Assembly (NCBI GenBank): GCA_015680685.1
Contig: MNCI01028301.1
Location: forward strand, 201,971-227,083
DNA length: 25,113 nt
Direction of reading: 5' to 3'
Origin: Gnetum montanum
Taxonomy: Eukaryota > Streptophyta > Gnetopsida > Gnetales > Gnetaceae
Of the stretch, positions 1 through 9,117 are shown in pieces. A program made the position numbers and the translations under genes. Within the stretch, counting starts at the first letter, position 1, and every line of letters begins with the position of its first letter. A model generated the notes under the pieces. The model was not told the DNA's origin. It saw nothing but the letters and a program-made list of their open reading frames with translations, and did no database searches.

Positions 1-545
1 TACAGCTTGGTGATTTCATCACGCACCGTTAGCGCGATCTCTGGTTTGATTTTGCGTGCCTTTTGCCTAACCGCTTTAATCTTTGGATCTAAGATAATGT
101 TATGCTGGATTAACCTAGGATCTAACCCAGGCATATCCTCATATGACCATGCAAAGATAGTAATGTTGTCTTGCAGGACTCGTTTTATTGCGTTGCGCAT
201 TTTTTCGTCTAACAAAGAACTAACTTTGAGCGTTTTAGTCTCGCCCTTATGCGTAACGATAGAGATCTCACTGAGGGGATCCTCGGTTATGTCTCCAGCC
301 TCCAGCTCTAGTGTGCGCGTTGACTATTCTGGCCATTCTGGGGACATCTCCGATGCAGCTATGGTTACGCTTTCTAAAGGGAGGTTAACATGCGTGACGT
401 CAAACTATCTAATTAGCTTCCCGTATGGGCCTGTCAAAATTAAGGGTGCTGAAACTGTGGCGTCCATTCTCCATCTGTCCTGCAAAACCGGCGAGTGCGT
501 AAATGGTTATGAGCTAGGTGACGTGATGTCGCCGAACGTGGAAGG
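1..545 (-). pseudogene. pol: pol 3' part: pre-RT linker and start of RT
   Basis: Read leftward from 545, the frame gives FGDITSPSS, then LTGPYGKLIR, then an acidic linker and FAWSYEDMPGLDPRLIQHNI, the typical segment just before Ty3/gypsy RT in plant elements. It ends at the window edge with KIKPEIALTVRDEITKL, the first helix of RT. In-frame stops occur at 509 (TAA), 407 (TAG) and 326 (TAG). The RT catalytic core is outside the window. A 180-codon open frame on the plus strand here is only the shadow of this region. Confidence 0.8.
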
Positions 546-735
546 CTAACTGAATTTTGAATATTATAGACAAGTTGTAATCAATGTAACCCGATTACGA
601 GGTGATAAGATGTGGTAGTTTAACGTCATTTCGGACAGTGGCGCGTGCGATATCGGCCGCATTAATATCTGGATTTTCGGATCCCGTTTTCGGAAAGTTC
701 CGCTTAATTCTGATATCAAGTTGGTGATCCTCGCG

Positions 736-742
736 TATAAGT
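736..742 (+). promoter_or_regulatory. TATA box of the antisense gene
   Basis: TATAAGT in GCGTATAAGTAGG lies about 155 bp upstream of the ATG at 892. The ATG context GTTGCTATGGC fits the plant initiation consensus. Together they suggest a complete promoter and leader inside the element. No other core-promoter motif is clear. Confidence 0.4.
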
Positions 743-891
743 AGGTGGTTCTTCGATGAGAACAGGCTGTTGGCTATCGAGAATTCGAATTCGTAATTGT
801 TGCTGAGCAAAGGAAGAGCAGAGAGTTAGGGTGTGTAATCTCGTGAAGATTTACCAGTGTTAAACTGCGAAAGAATTCTGAAGTTGTTGCT

Positions 892-2106
892 ATGGCACCG
901 AAGAGCAAGAAGAAGAACCCAAAACTGGCCAAAATCGACGAAATGCAAGCAACTCTGGACCGTGTTTCGTAGGCGTTGATAGATGTTCGAGACCTCGCGC
1001 CGTTGAACCGGTTAGTCGTTCCTTACATATTTACATTCGTTTCTATGGCTGCTTTTCGTGGTATATTTCCGTTTGCGTGCATGTTGATTTCGAGTTATGG
1101 ACCTCGGGCTAATGCGAGGGTTTGAAAGGGCTACATTTATCGTCGTTGTCAGGGACGAACCTTGCCTTGTTGCAAGGGTTTGGGCGATTTCGGCCTGGGT
1201 GCGTTTCATGCATTTTCTGTATTAGTCATGCAAATGTAAATGTAGGTGTTAATATACGCTTTGGCTTTACTATACAGCGTCGCGCTGAAGCCCATCCTGA
1301 TTGTGCTAGACCTCATTGGGGTTTTGTGCTGGGTGAACCCTATCGTCCCCAACGTCCCTCCCCCTCACACACGAGTGCAGGGGAAGGCCATCTGGTTCCG
1401 AAAGGGGGCGCTGGAGTTTCTACAGTTTTTGCTACGCAACTTTAGCGTCATTGTCTAGCCTGATGTGACTGGGGATGTTGCTGGTGCCATTTTGGAGCAC
1501 CTATTGGCAGGGTTTGCGCAGGGGATTCTGGCTTATTTGACAGACGGAGCCATCGACACGGGTTATCCCGAGGACCAAGTGCTCAGCGCCCGCGGTCTGA
1601 GGAACTTACACTGGATCTAGGGCATGGCCTGTTTCAACTGTTATCATGCATATAACACGCTGTTCGTGGCTCGCCATGTGTCGACGTACTTCCAGAATCC
1701 ACAAGGCACGGTGTACTACGCGGGCGGGTAAGCAGATTTTGTTAGTGTCTACTTTTCTGTTTTTGTTATCTGCGTATAATGTAGGAGAAGTCTGTGCAAA
1801 ATGTAAAATAAGCTTACGCTGTATGGTACAGGTTTTTCATACATGACAACAAGCTACTTGGTGATGGCGATACGCTGGCCTGGGCCGAAACGGCAATAAT
1901 GGTGTTTACCGTGACCAACAACGTGCGTGCCGGCGTTATTGGGCAAATTGGCCATGAGATGCATGAGTACCACACCCGCTACGAGCGCCATTTTAAGAAT
2001 TGTCAGGAGCTCGGGTGGCTGCACGAGGACTGAACCTTGGATCTGCCCCTCACCGTCGAGGACGTGCAGAGGGAACTTTCGCCATTTTCGTTGCCGTTTG
2101 GCCTCG
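892..2106 (+). pseudogene. Exons 1-3: FCP1/NIF-like HAD domain module
   Basis: Exon 1 encodes a Lys-rich, nuclear-signal-like N-terminus and a short helix. Exon 2 opens with KPILIVLDLIGVL, matching HAD motif I of the FCP1/NIF family (first Asp at 1309). It continues with a segment resembling the family's R-P-x-L-x-E-F-L-E-x-x-x-x-x-F-E-I-x-V region (FRKGALEFLQFLLRNFSVIV, 1405-1455) and a helix, AGAILEHLL. NTLFVARHVSTYFQNPQGTV lines up with the family's late D-D/N-S segment. Exon 3 completes a domain-like end (FTVTNNVRAGV). Family members are protein Ser phosphatases, acting for example on RNA polymerase II tails. Here the second motif I Asp is replaced (D-L-I-G) and the late Asp pair is missing, so even an undamaged copy would probably be inactive. 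Stops lie at 970, 1456, 1618 and 2031. Confidence 0.5.
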
Positions 2107-2205
2107 GTAATGCCGCTGCGTGTTCTACTGTTATACATGTAGTTATGAGTCACAGACATTATATAATAGTGTTTTTATTTGACTTGCGTTTTTTATGCCT
2201 TTCAG

Positions 2206-3246
2206 TTAGGGAATCCCGGGAGATTACCCTTACAATTTCCGACCGCGAGGCGAGGGATGTTCTTTTTCGTTACGGGGATATTAAGGAGGCACAGCGTTGG
2301 CTCGGCCACTCGGCGGCCCCAGTCGCAGTGACCACCAAGATCCAGGCCGCAAGGCTAATGCACCTATTTTTGGCTGCGACCCTTGACGTTCCCGCCAGCG
2401 AAATGATAACCTTGGTCAACTCCTTTAGTGAGAAGGCAGATCGTTTTAGCACATGTGTGCATAACGTGCGCGTAAACTTCGACATTGACGCTCAGCTCTT
2501 CTCGGACCTGTTTGGCGTTCCCTCGAGCGGCCTTCCCGTGAAAGTGAAGACCAAGAGGAGCGCCAGAGTGGAGGAGTTTCTGAAGGAGTGGTCGAGGCTC
2601 CCTAAGGATACCAATGGGTTTCCTTGCGATAAATTCGAGATGGGGACCGCCAAGACACTTTACCCCCTTTTTTGAGCCTGGACCTTCCCCAAAACCCTTT
2701 CGCAGGCGAAGTTCTTTTCAGTAGAACAGACCTGTATCATGCGAGAGGTCCTGGAGGAGGGAGCCTGGTTTGATTGGGCAAGCCATCTTGCCAAGGGGCT
2801 GCGCAGTGAAATGGTCAAGCTTCGGGAGAAGCTCGAGTCCCGTTTCAATGTGCATCATGCCTTTTTCATAGCTTGCCTCCGGCGGTTTGCTGAGTTTCTG
2901 GTCATTCAGAGGAATGGGGTCTGGGTACAGCAAGACTGAGACCAGTTATCCAAACCCTGGATTGCCCACATTCTCAGCACTACCCATGGGCAGGACCCGC
3001 CGGAGGGTATTGGGGAGTCATTTTCTGTAACAACTAAAGGCTTGACGGCACCCCGAGCACGAGGTCTCGACAGCGTCGGCGGGATAATGCCTACCTACAC
3101 CGGCGATGCCTCGCGGGGAAAACGTCTGGCAGAGGAAATTGTGGAACCGGCAGCTCGGCGGAAGAGGCTCCGCCTAACGGAGACCCCTGGGGACGATGCA
3201 ACCCACACTGTTGGGATCAAGGTGCAGCGGAATAAGCCTCCGCCTG
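2206..3246 (+). pseudogene. Exon 4: plant transposon-ORF-like domain
   Basis: This is a 1,041-bp exon with one frame interrupted only by TGA at 2673 and 2937. After ITLTISDREARDVLFRYGDI come a helical region (QAARLMHLFLAATLDVP), NFDIDAQLFSDLFGVPSSGL, and WFDWASHLAKGLRSEM. The 'location, then factor, then G-V-P-x-x-G' pattern recalls the putative plant transposon protein and Athila ORF1-like domains found in many plant retroelements. That likeness is by eye and is weak. The exon ends in a basic segment with RRKRLRL near 3160-3175, which looks like a nuclear localisation signal. The donor is CCTG|GTAAGT at 3247. Confidence 0.45.
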
Positions 3247-3356
3247 GTAAGTGTGAAAGGCTTATATACGCAATGCTTTACTTAGATGATCTGGAATTAT
3301 ATGTTAACATATTGGTGGTGTAAACAGCCAAAATGATAGGGCAATTGACCCCTGAG

Positions 3357-3805
3357 ACAGGGGCAATGGTACTAAGCCGTGGGGAGGGGTCTCAGTTTTG
3401 GAAGAAGAGGTCCCAACTGTTAATAAGAGCCGTGTGCAGGTTCCAGTGCGTGGGGCGGCCCCAGCTGCTAGCGGAAGCTACGTACAGACTAGGGTGCGTG
3501 AGGAGGCCCCAGCTACTGGAACCAGTGACACATAGACTTCAGTGCGTGAAAGGGAAGAAGATACAGAAGATGTCGATGAAATCGCCACTGTCACCGGCAG
3601 AGGTAATGAGTGCGTTAGCATGTTTGAAAGAAAAATATGTTAATCGAGGAAATGTCTAACCAAAATTACGCTATAGGGGGAGAAGATGCCTCAACGTCCG
3701 TTGCTGTGAGAAAAATGTGGAGAGACTTCCCCGATAAATTTACCTTTATGGAAGGCGTCGTCAGCGACATGATCGAGCGTCTGGAACATGTTGAACCTAG
3801 CGCTG
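3357..3805 (+). pseudogene. Exons 5-6: short repeat linker
   Basis: Exon 5 encodes about 80 residues with an imperfect repeat of roughly 16 residues: VQVPVRGAAPAASGSY, VQTRVREEAPATGTSD, then a third copy starting after the TAG at 3533 (TSVREREEDTED). Exon 6 (3677-3805) encodes a short helical segment, KMWRDFPDKFTFMEGVVSDM. Donors GTAATG (3603) and GTAAGT (3806) and acceptor CTATAG (3676) give matching phases. The acceptor used for exon 5 (CCTGAG, 3356) is the only one that keeps the phase, but it is a poor site. No function can be named. Confidence 0.45.
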
Positions 3806-3881
3806 GTAAGTTATAGCCATAACAAAGTTATGACAGTGTCTTGGTACTGTGTCATCTATATTGATGCTTGTTTTCTGTCAG

Positions 3882-5027
3882 GAGCTCACCTCTGATGGGA
3901 TCCCGCAGATCCCATTGATTTGGACACAGCGGAGCCCCCACCTGATGGGGCAGTCGTGCCATGCCACATTTATGAGGAAATGTGTAAATGTGCGTTACGC
4001 TCGACACGCTCCGTATGGGAAAGTAGAAACGTGAATGAAAACCTATGGAAAAAGCTGCAACGGTCGGAGAGGAAGATTGAATCCTTGACCAAAGAAGTCG
4101 AGGACTTAAGGGCGCGGTACGAGTTCCTACAAGCGCGTATGATGGGGGATGAAGACTGGCGTACCGCTATTATTGATCACTCCCGTTATTGGACAGCGAT
4201 CAAGAACAACGTGCAGACCAGCCGGGCGTTAGTAGAGCAGAGAATGCAAATCAAACTTCTAGCTCAGAAAAGTCGGGACTGGAGGGACTACTGCGCCAGC
4301 GTGCAAGAATGGGGGCAGACGGAGAAAGACCACAAGCATGTATATAAAAGGTAAAGCGCTGCTTATAGACAGCGTTACCGCGAGTCTGCCATTAAAGCTT
4401 GATCCCTGGAGGTTTTCGTGGACACCATCGGAGTGTCCGAAGCTTTCAAGCGGTTCGAAGAGCAGGTGACCGTAACTGCGTCCCCGGAGAGAGCAATGGT
4501 TTTTCCTGGGAATCAGGCTTCAATCCCGACTTTCTTCCCAGATCCACCTTCCTGGAGTAGCATGAAGAAAGGGAAGGTGAAAGCTGGGGCAGCTTCGAGC
4601 GAGGATGTGTGGCCAGACCTGATAGAGGACGAGATCATGCAGCGTTTGTGGGCTGGTTTGGACAAGCTTCCCTTTGCTGTAGAAGCAGGGCCGTCGTGAG
4701 TAAGTTTATGCATGACTTAGTCGGAAGATTTTCTAAGTAGCGTCACTATTCTAATTTTGCTGTTATTTTTGGTTTTAGGTACCGGAGGAAGGTAGAGCAA
4801 ATACGCCAGCTGAAGGACTGGGAGAGGAGACTGTGGAGGCAGAAATGGAAGGCAACGATGAAGAGCGTCCTCCTGTAGAGCCAATGCCAGAACGAGAGCC
4901 TCGTGAAGAGGCAATCTTTCATGAAGGGATAATTCCCAGAAATGATGGCCCATTGGAGGACGACCTTTTGGGGCTAGATTTAGAGCTAAAAGATACCGGC
5001 GATAGTGGCAGTAGGGGGAATACGTAA
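3882..5027 (+). pseudogene. Exons 7-9: coiled coil and acidic C-terminus
   Basis: Exon 7 has a TGA at 3893, then an acidic/Pro stretch. A heptad-rich segment follows (LWKKLQRSERKIESLTKEVE and on through EFLQARM, about 4045-4145), then a second helical region with many Trp and Gln residues up to 4339. Exon 8 (4412-4695) encodes EAFKRFEEQVTV and a Pro/Phe-rich stretch. The final exon is open in two frames. One is acidic (PVEPMPEREPREEAIF) and reaches TAA at 5025-5027. The other is basic (RRKVEQIRQLKDWERRLWRQ) and stops near 4877. The acceptor choice (4795 or 4778) decides between them. The coiled coil implies self-association, which is inference. Confidence 0.5.
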
Positions 5028-5081
5028 TTATTATTTACGCAGAATGTTGTTAATGTTGAGCATAGTACCATGTTACGAATG

Positions 5082-5087
5082 AATAAA
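5082..5087 (+). terminator. Polyadenylation signal of the antisense gene
   Basis: AATAAA lies 55 bp after the TAA at 5025-5027, in a T- and A-rich region that fits a plant 3' UTR. The sense strand of the element continues as intron here. Confidence 0.4.
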
Positions 5088-5209
5088 AAGACATGTTATA
5101 AAACCTGGTGGATGCATTGGATATCAATTACATATATTTTTTTATGTTTTGTCGATAGAGTACAAATGCAACTGTTGAAAACACCAAAGTAATAATGATA
5201 ACGTGATTC

Positions 5210-5325
5210 CTAGTTTAAGGCCGTTGCAGGCTTGATGCATAAAGTAAAGAAAGCGCATAACGATGAAAAGGTTGGTTTTGTATGACTAGTTTAAGGCCAT
5301 TGCGGGCCAGCTGCGTAACTAGTAA
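5210..5325 (+). repeat. Two direct copies of a short motif 3' of the antisense gene
   Basis: CTAGTTTAAGGCCGTTGC (5210-5227) and CTAGTTTAAGGCCATTGC (5286-5303) differ at one base and start 76 bp apart. Each is followed within 20 bp by GCATAA or GCGTAA. The rest of 5090-5494 has no gene that I can support. Confidence 0.6.
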
Positions 5326-5494
5326 TAATAAAAATGTAACCCTGGATAAATGCATGAGAGAATGAGAGCATAGCTAACGCGAGTACGATAAAACACGCAA
5401 CAGGTGAAAAGCGTAAACCCAGAAAGCAAATATAGCGTAGAAGCATGTTGAAACAAACAAAAGAAGCTACTAAGTGAGGAGTGTGCTAACTTAC

Positions 5495-6546
5495 ACGAGA
5501 ATAATGTTACACGCAGAAGACCATTGTTCAACCGTCGATACGCAATTGTTTCTTAATGGCCTTCACGTTAAGCGCTGCGTAAGGGCAAGGAGGCTTATGG
5601 TTTGACCCCTCTATGCTGCCATTCGGAAATGGCAGGTCGGCCCAAGCTAGACCGTCAGCATTGTTGTCATTCTGTTTAGGGATTTAGAGGTAGGACTGAT
5701 CGTCAGTTGCTTCGATCTCCGAACCCCGTTCTTCCTCAATGTTGTTGACTATCCTCGGGGCGACCTCGTCGCCGCGTATGATAACCTCCCCTCCGGCGTA
5801 GGGCAGGTGTATCTCTTGATGTATCGGCGATGAAACCGCCCTCAGCTGGGCTAACCACGACCTCCCTAAGATTAAGTTGAAGCCAGGCATCTCCTCGATG
5901 ACTAAGAANTCACGTGTACCCTCCGGATCCAGTACTGGCCGACCCGAATGGTGATGAACATGGGCTCCATCGTTACTTGAGCTTTCTCCGAATCATCTTT
6001 GACAGACTCATCCAAGAAGGTCAACGAGGTAGGCTTGGGCTGTTCAGCTTCGGAAGGAAACATGATAGCGTGAATCGCTTCCTCTTCCGCCGGCAGGCTG
6101 GCATCCACTGATATGGACGTCAACATGCGTACCATAGCCTCACGGTGTTCTTGAGAAGTCATCAGTAGGTCGTACAAGCTTAGCGTTGTGTTCTTTTGTT
6201 TGAGAGCTTGTTTGACCTATATGAATGCATCGAGGAGATCCTTCTCTCGGCAAGGTTGTTTATCCCCCTTATCCTCCTCCATTCGGTCCAAAAGACAGAT
6301 CTCTCGAGGCGGAGCGGTGTCAGTGGGAGGGTTCTTTTTTCTGCCAAGAGAAGGTGGCTGCGTTTCTGTACCTTTAGCCTGCTTTTGGGGCATAGACATA
6401 GGCACAGAGGCCAGGGGCCTGGGCTTAGGGAAGCCGAGCGTAGGATGGTCTTTCGTTGCGTTAACTGCGGTGTTTTCCTCCTTTCGCTTGGGAGGCGATG
6501 GTTGGTGGCGCTGGCTAGAGGTCTGCCCCTGCACGAGAGGAGCAGC
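5495..6546 (-). pseudogene. pol: pol 5' part: linker and protease remnant
   Basis: This continues the gag frame with stops at 6549 and 6219. It has a charged, Pro-rich linker (6543-6220), the pre-protease phrase LYDLLMTSQEHREAMV (about 6180-6130), then the start of a retropepsin-like region ending GQYWIRRVHV near 5913. There an undetermined base (N, 5910) and a frame change occur. The protein resumes with the protease C-terminal signature MPGFNLILGRSWL (5890-5852). The stretch that should hold the catalytic D-S/T-G motif is absent. After a TAA at 5686 the frame runs on (DGLAWADLPFPNG) to about 5495, where CGT is followed by GTAAGT. The further stops at 5530 (TGA) and 5509 (TAA) are each one transition from CGA and CAA. 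This copy is non-functional. Confidence 0.75.
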
Positions 6547-9117
6547 CTACGGTTTTGGCGCCCTAATAATAAAGGGCGCTCTCGGCATGCGCACGGAGGA
6601 AGCCGCGGCTTGGGTACTGTCGCGCGACTGAGGACGCACTTGAGAAGGTGCCCGTATGATAAACGGTGGCCGTGAGACCCCACTGGCTGCCGAAGAAGTA
6701 GTTGGCCGCCTTGGTGAGCTGGCAGGTACGTGCAAAACAAAAGGCTGTTTTGGCGGTCCCTTACGCTCACTGTCCGTACTCATTACAGTGATTGTATAAG
6801 GATCGTAACTTGCGTTCAACGGATCCTTGTATACATGCAGTGTTTGGTTTTCCGGACGCGTAGGGTTATTGCTGTCTAGTTTTAGATGACCTTCGTCGAT
6901 CATGCGTTGAATGTCATCCTTCAACGCCCAGCAGTAATCCGTGTCGTGACCACACATCTGGTGGTAGTCACAGAAACGGTCCAGCCTGAAAGATCTCGGA
7001 ACTGCTGGTTCGTTAGGCAGAGCTAAAGAAGGATCCTTCAGGAGTTCACAGTTACGTCTGTGACGCTTCAGGGCTTCCTCGGACACTTTCTTAGTTTGAA
7101 TGTGTCCCGCTGCTAACAGTTGTTTCAGCAATTCAGAATGCTTTACAGGTAAAGCCGCATACTTTGAATGATCTTTACGGTCAAAATTCAGCTTTGGCTG
7201 GGGGGAACTTTCAGGGGCAGCTGTGGTTTGGCTGGTGCCGGCACCAGCCGTGGCCTCAGGGGGCGGTGTTGTGGGCACCTTTTTGTTCTTGTTTTTTGCA
7301 TTCTCAGTCAACGCAGCCATTGTCGTTGTCGCTGCCTTGCCTTTGTCTTTGGCTTTGTTGTGTACGTTTTTGTAGGCGACATATGTCGGGTCTTTGCTGG
7401 CCTCCGCAGCATCTTGGATGCTTCGGACTTGGGCGAAGGCCTGATGTATATTGCCGGGGGAAAGATAATACAGCTTCGACTTAATAAAGTCGTTGACCGC
7501 TCCCTTGAATATAGCCAGTAGATGGGAGTCCGCAATCGGTTCGTGGATCTCATTCAAGGTGGCATTCCAACGCTGTATAAACTTTTGGACTGGCTCGAGC
7601 GGGTCTTGTTTCACCCCCATAAGCTGTTCCAACGTGACTTCCGGCTTCAGGTTGTACTTGAAACGTGTCACAAATTGAGTTAGCAGCTCTTCCAAGGTTG
7701 AAATAGAAGAGCGTGGGAGAGCTCTATACCAGTCTAACGCCCTCCCCGTTAATGACATCGCAAAGACTCGGATTAAAGTGTGCGGCCACTGCTGTAACAA
7801 CAAAGATTCAGATCTAAAGGTGGCTAGATGAGTGTTGGGATCCCCCTCCCCATTATACTTGGTAAAGTGAGGAAGGGACATCCTTGGTGGCAACGACAGC
7901 CTAGGGACCGCCGAGTTGATCGGATCATCCTAATAGAAGTCCATGATCTGAACGGTATTAGATCCGGCGGTCTTGAGGCGTCGAACCTCCTCAGTAAACG
8001 TCTGGATAAGCTGGAAGGCTTGATCTAGACCTGTTAACGGAGGTGTCTGTGCAGCGGGAACAGGAGGTTGGACTGGGAGGGCGGCCCTAGGAAACTGGAA
8101 TGCTGGGGGTGGTTGGCTAACCGCTGGTGGAGCAGGGATTCTCGCGGGCTGGGGGGCTTGTGAAGACCACCATCCTCCGGTTTGAGATGAGAGATTAACT
8201 CCTGCCTGCTATGCGGGATAATGATAGTTATATTGAGGAAACACCTGCGAAAACTGTGCCGCAGGTGCGACTGAGGGCTGTGCACCGTACACCGCAGACG
8301 GATGGTGTTGCGTAGCAGGGTCGATCCATTGACTTGTTGCAGGATATTGGATAAAGGTCTGCTGTAGTACGGTTGTGGTATTTTGCTGAGTTGATGGAGG
8401 CGGGAACATTTGCGCTGAACGAGTTATTGGTACCTGAGGGATAAAATGAGGGGCGGCGGTTGCTGGGGCCATCGCCGGAATACCAATTACCTGGTGTGAC
8501 GGACCCACTCCGGCGTTATGGGGCGGTTGTTGTATTTGCAACCCAGACGGCTGCGTGTTGGCCTGCGGAAGGACAGGGATTTGCATCTGGGTGTTCATGG
8601 CTGAGTCCAGGGAGGCTGCCTCTCCGTTGAAAGGGAACAACGGATTTACTTGTGTGTGGGGCGTCAAAGTATGGAACGAATGCTCCGAGAGAGCCGCGAG
8701 TTCGTCCTCTGCCTCTTCCTCACGCTGGGGCTCTACCACAGGTTGTGAAGTTTGGCCTCTGGCCATGACAAACTATGCGATAAGCTCGTGTTGGTGCTCA
8801 GTCAAGGGGATTATGTCGTAGGCTGTCGGCTTAAAGTCATAGCCCCCTCGGTGGAGCACCTCAAAGTTTCGCTTCGCCTCCAGCTTGGCTCGGCTAAGAG
8901 CCAGCCTCGCTTGGATCTGGACGCATATGAAATTGTATTCTTCAGGGGTTATAACCGTGAATATAGGCTCTTTCCCCTGAAGCCTTAATGAACGGTGCAA
9001 TGGTTCCTGAAGTCCCGTTGCACCAGGAGCTGGTCCTGTGACCACCGTAGGATTCACAGGCGCAACACCCAGATCAGTAGTGCCCATGGTGGTTGTGTTT
9101 GAGTAAAAGGAATCCAT
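6547..9117 (-). pseudogene. gag: gag polyprotein, decayed by stop codons
   Basis: One frame of about 857 codons runs from an ATG at 9117 to a TAG at 6547, with internal TAG stops at 8775, 8211 and 7932. About 400 residues precede the capsid region: a moderately conserved-looking start, then a long Gln/Pro-rich stretch (8766-8040). The capsid-type Retrotrans_gag domain begins near 7875 (YNGEGDPNTHLATF, then ALDWYRALP and FVTRFKYN). After a Thr/Pro-rich linker comes the zinc-knuckle-like FCDYHQMCGHDTDYC near 6960, followed by LKDDIQRMIDEGHLKL, a layout typical of Tat/Athila Gag. Gag packages the element RNA into virus-like particles. The 6547 stop could be the real gag end, but the frame stays open into the protease region, so it may be one more mutation. 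Confidence 0.85.

Larger units (their letters stand above)
892..5027 (+). pseudogene. Antisense multi-exon gene inside the retroelement (decayed)
   Basis: I do not recognise this gene as a named family. Nine exons can be chained with consistent phases: 892-1010, 1278-1727, 1832-2106, 2206-3246, 3357-3602, 3677-3805, 3882-4339, 4412-4695 and about 4796-5027. All introns are GT-AG, seven of 72-110 bp and the first 267 bp. The least certain joins are the acceptor at 3356, the donor at 4339 and the acceptor at 4795. The product would be about 1,080 residues: a basic N-terminus (MAPKSKKKNPK), an FCP1/NIF-like module, a transposon-ORF-like domain, a basic linker, short repeats, a coiled coil and an acidic tail. 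In-frame stops lie at 970, 1456, 1618, 2031, 2673, 2937, 3533 and 3893, so this copy is dead. It runs opposite to gag-pol and fills the PR-RT gap. It could be a resident extra gene of the element family, a captured host gene or a nested transposon. Confidence 0.6.
546..5494 (-). other. Putative Ogre-type intron between protease and RT
   Basis: In element orientation a strong donor, CGT|GTAAGT, lies at 5495/5494. A possible acceptor, TTAG|CCT, lies at 546/545 after ATAATATTCAAAATTCAG. Both junctions are phase 0 in the pol frames seen on either side. Ogre elements are known to be spliced between PR and RT, so the position is right. The length, about 4.95 kb, is exceptional, and nearly all of it is taken by a gene on the opposite strand. 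The alternative is a later insertion of foreign DNA into pol. I saw no clear target duplication or terminal repeat at the two edges. Confidence 0.5.

Noticed and set aside
7-549. Plus-strand open frame of 180 codons
   Set aside because: It is the shadow of the minus-strand pre-RT region, which carries recognisable motifs. The plus-strand protein has none.
1854-2933. Minus-strand open frames of 60-100 codons across the antisense gene
   Set aside because: They are shadows of exons 3 and 4 and do not link to the pol frames on either side.
5319-5531. Minus-strand 70-codon Cys/Leu-rich frame
   Set aside because: It lies mostly within the inferred sense intron and in a different frame from pol.
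545-5550. Target duplication or terminal inverted repeats of a DNA transposon around the antisense gene
   Set aside because: I compared the sequence around both edges by eye and found no convincing match, so I did not call a transposon.
6188-7521. Several plus-strand open frames of 100-160 codons
   Set aside because: They overlap the gag and linker coding strand and have Cys/Trp/Phe-rich shadow composition.
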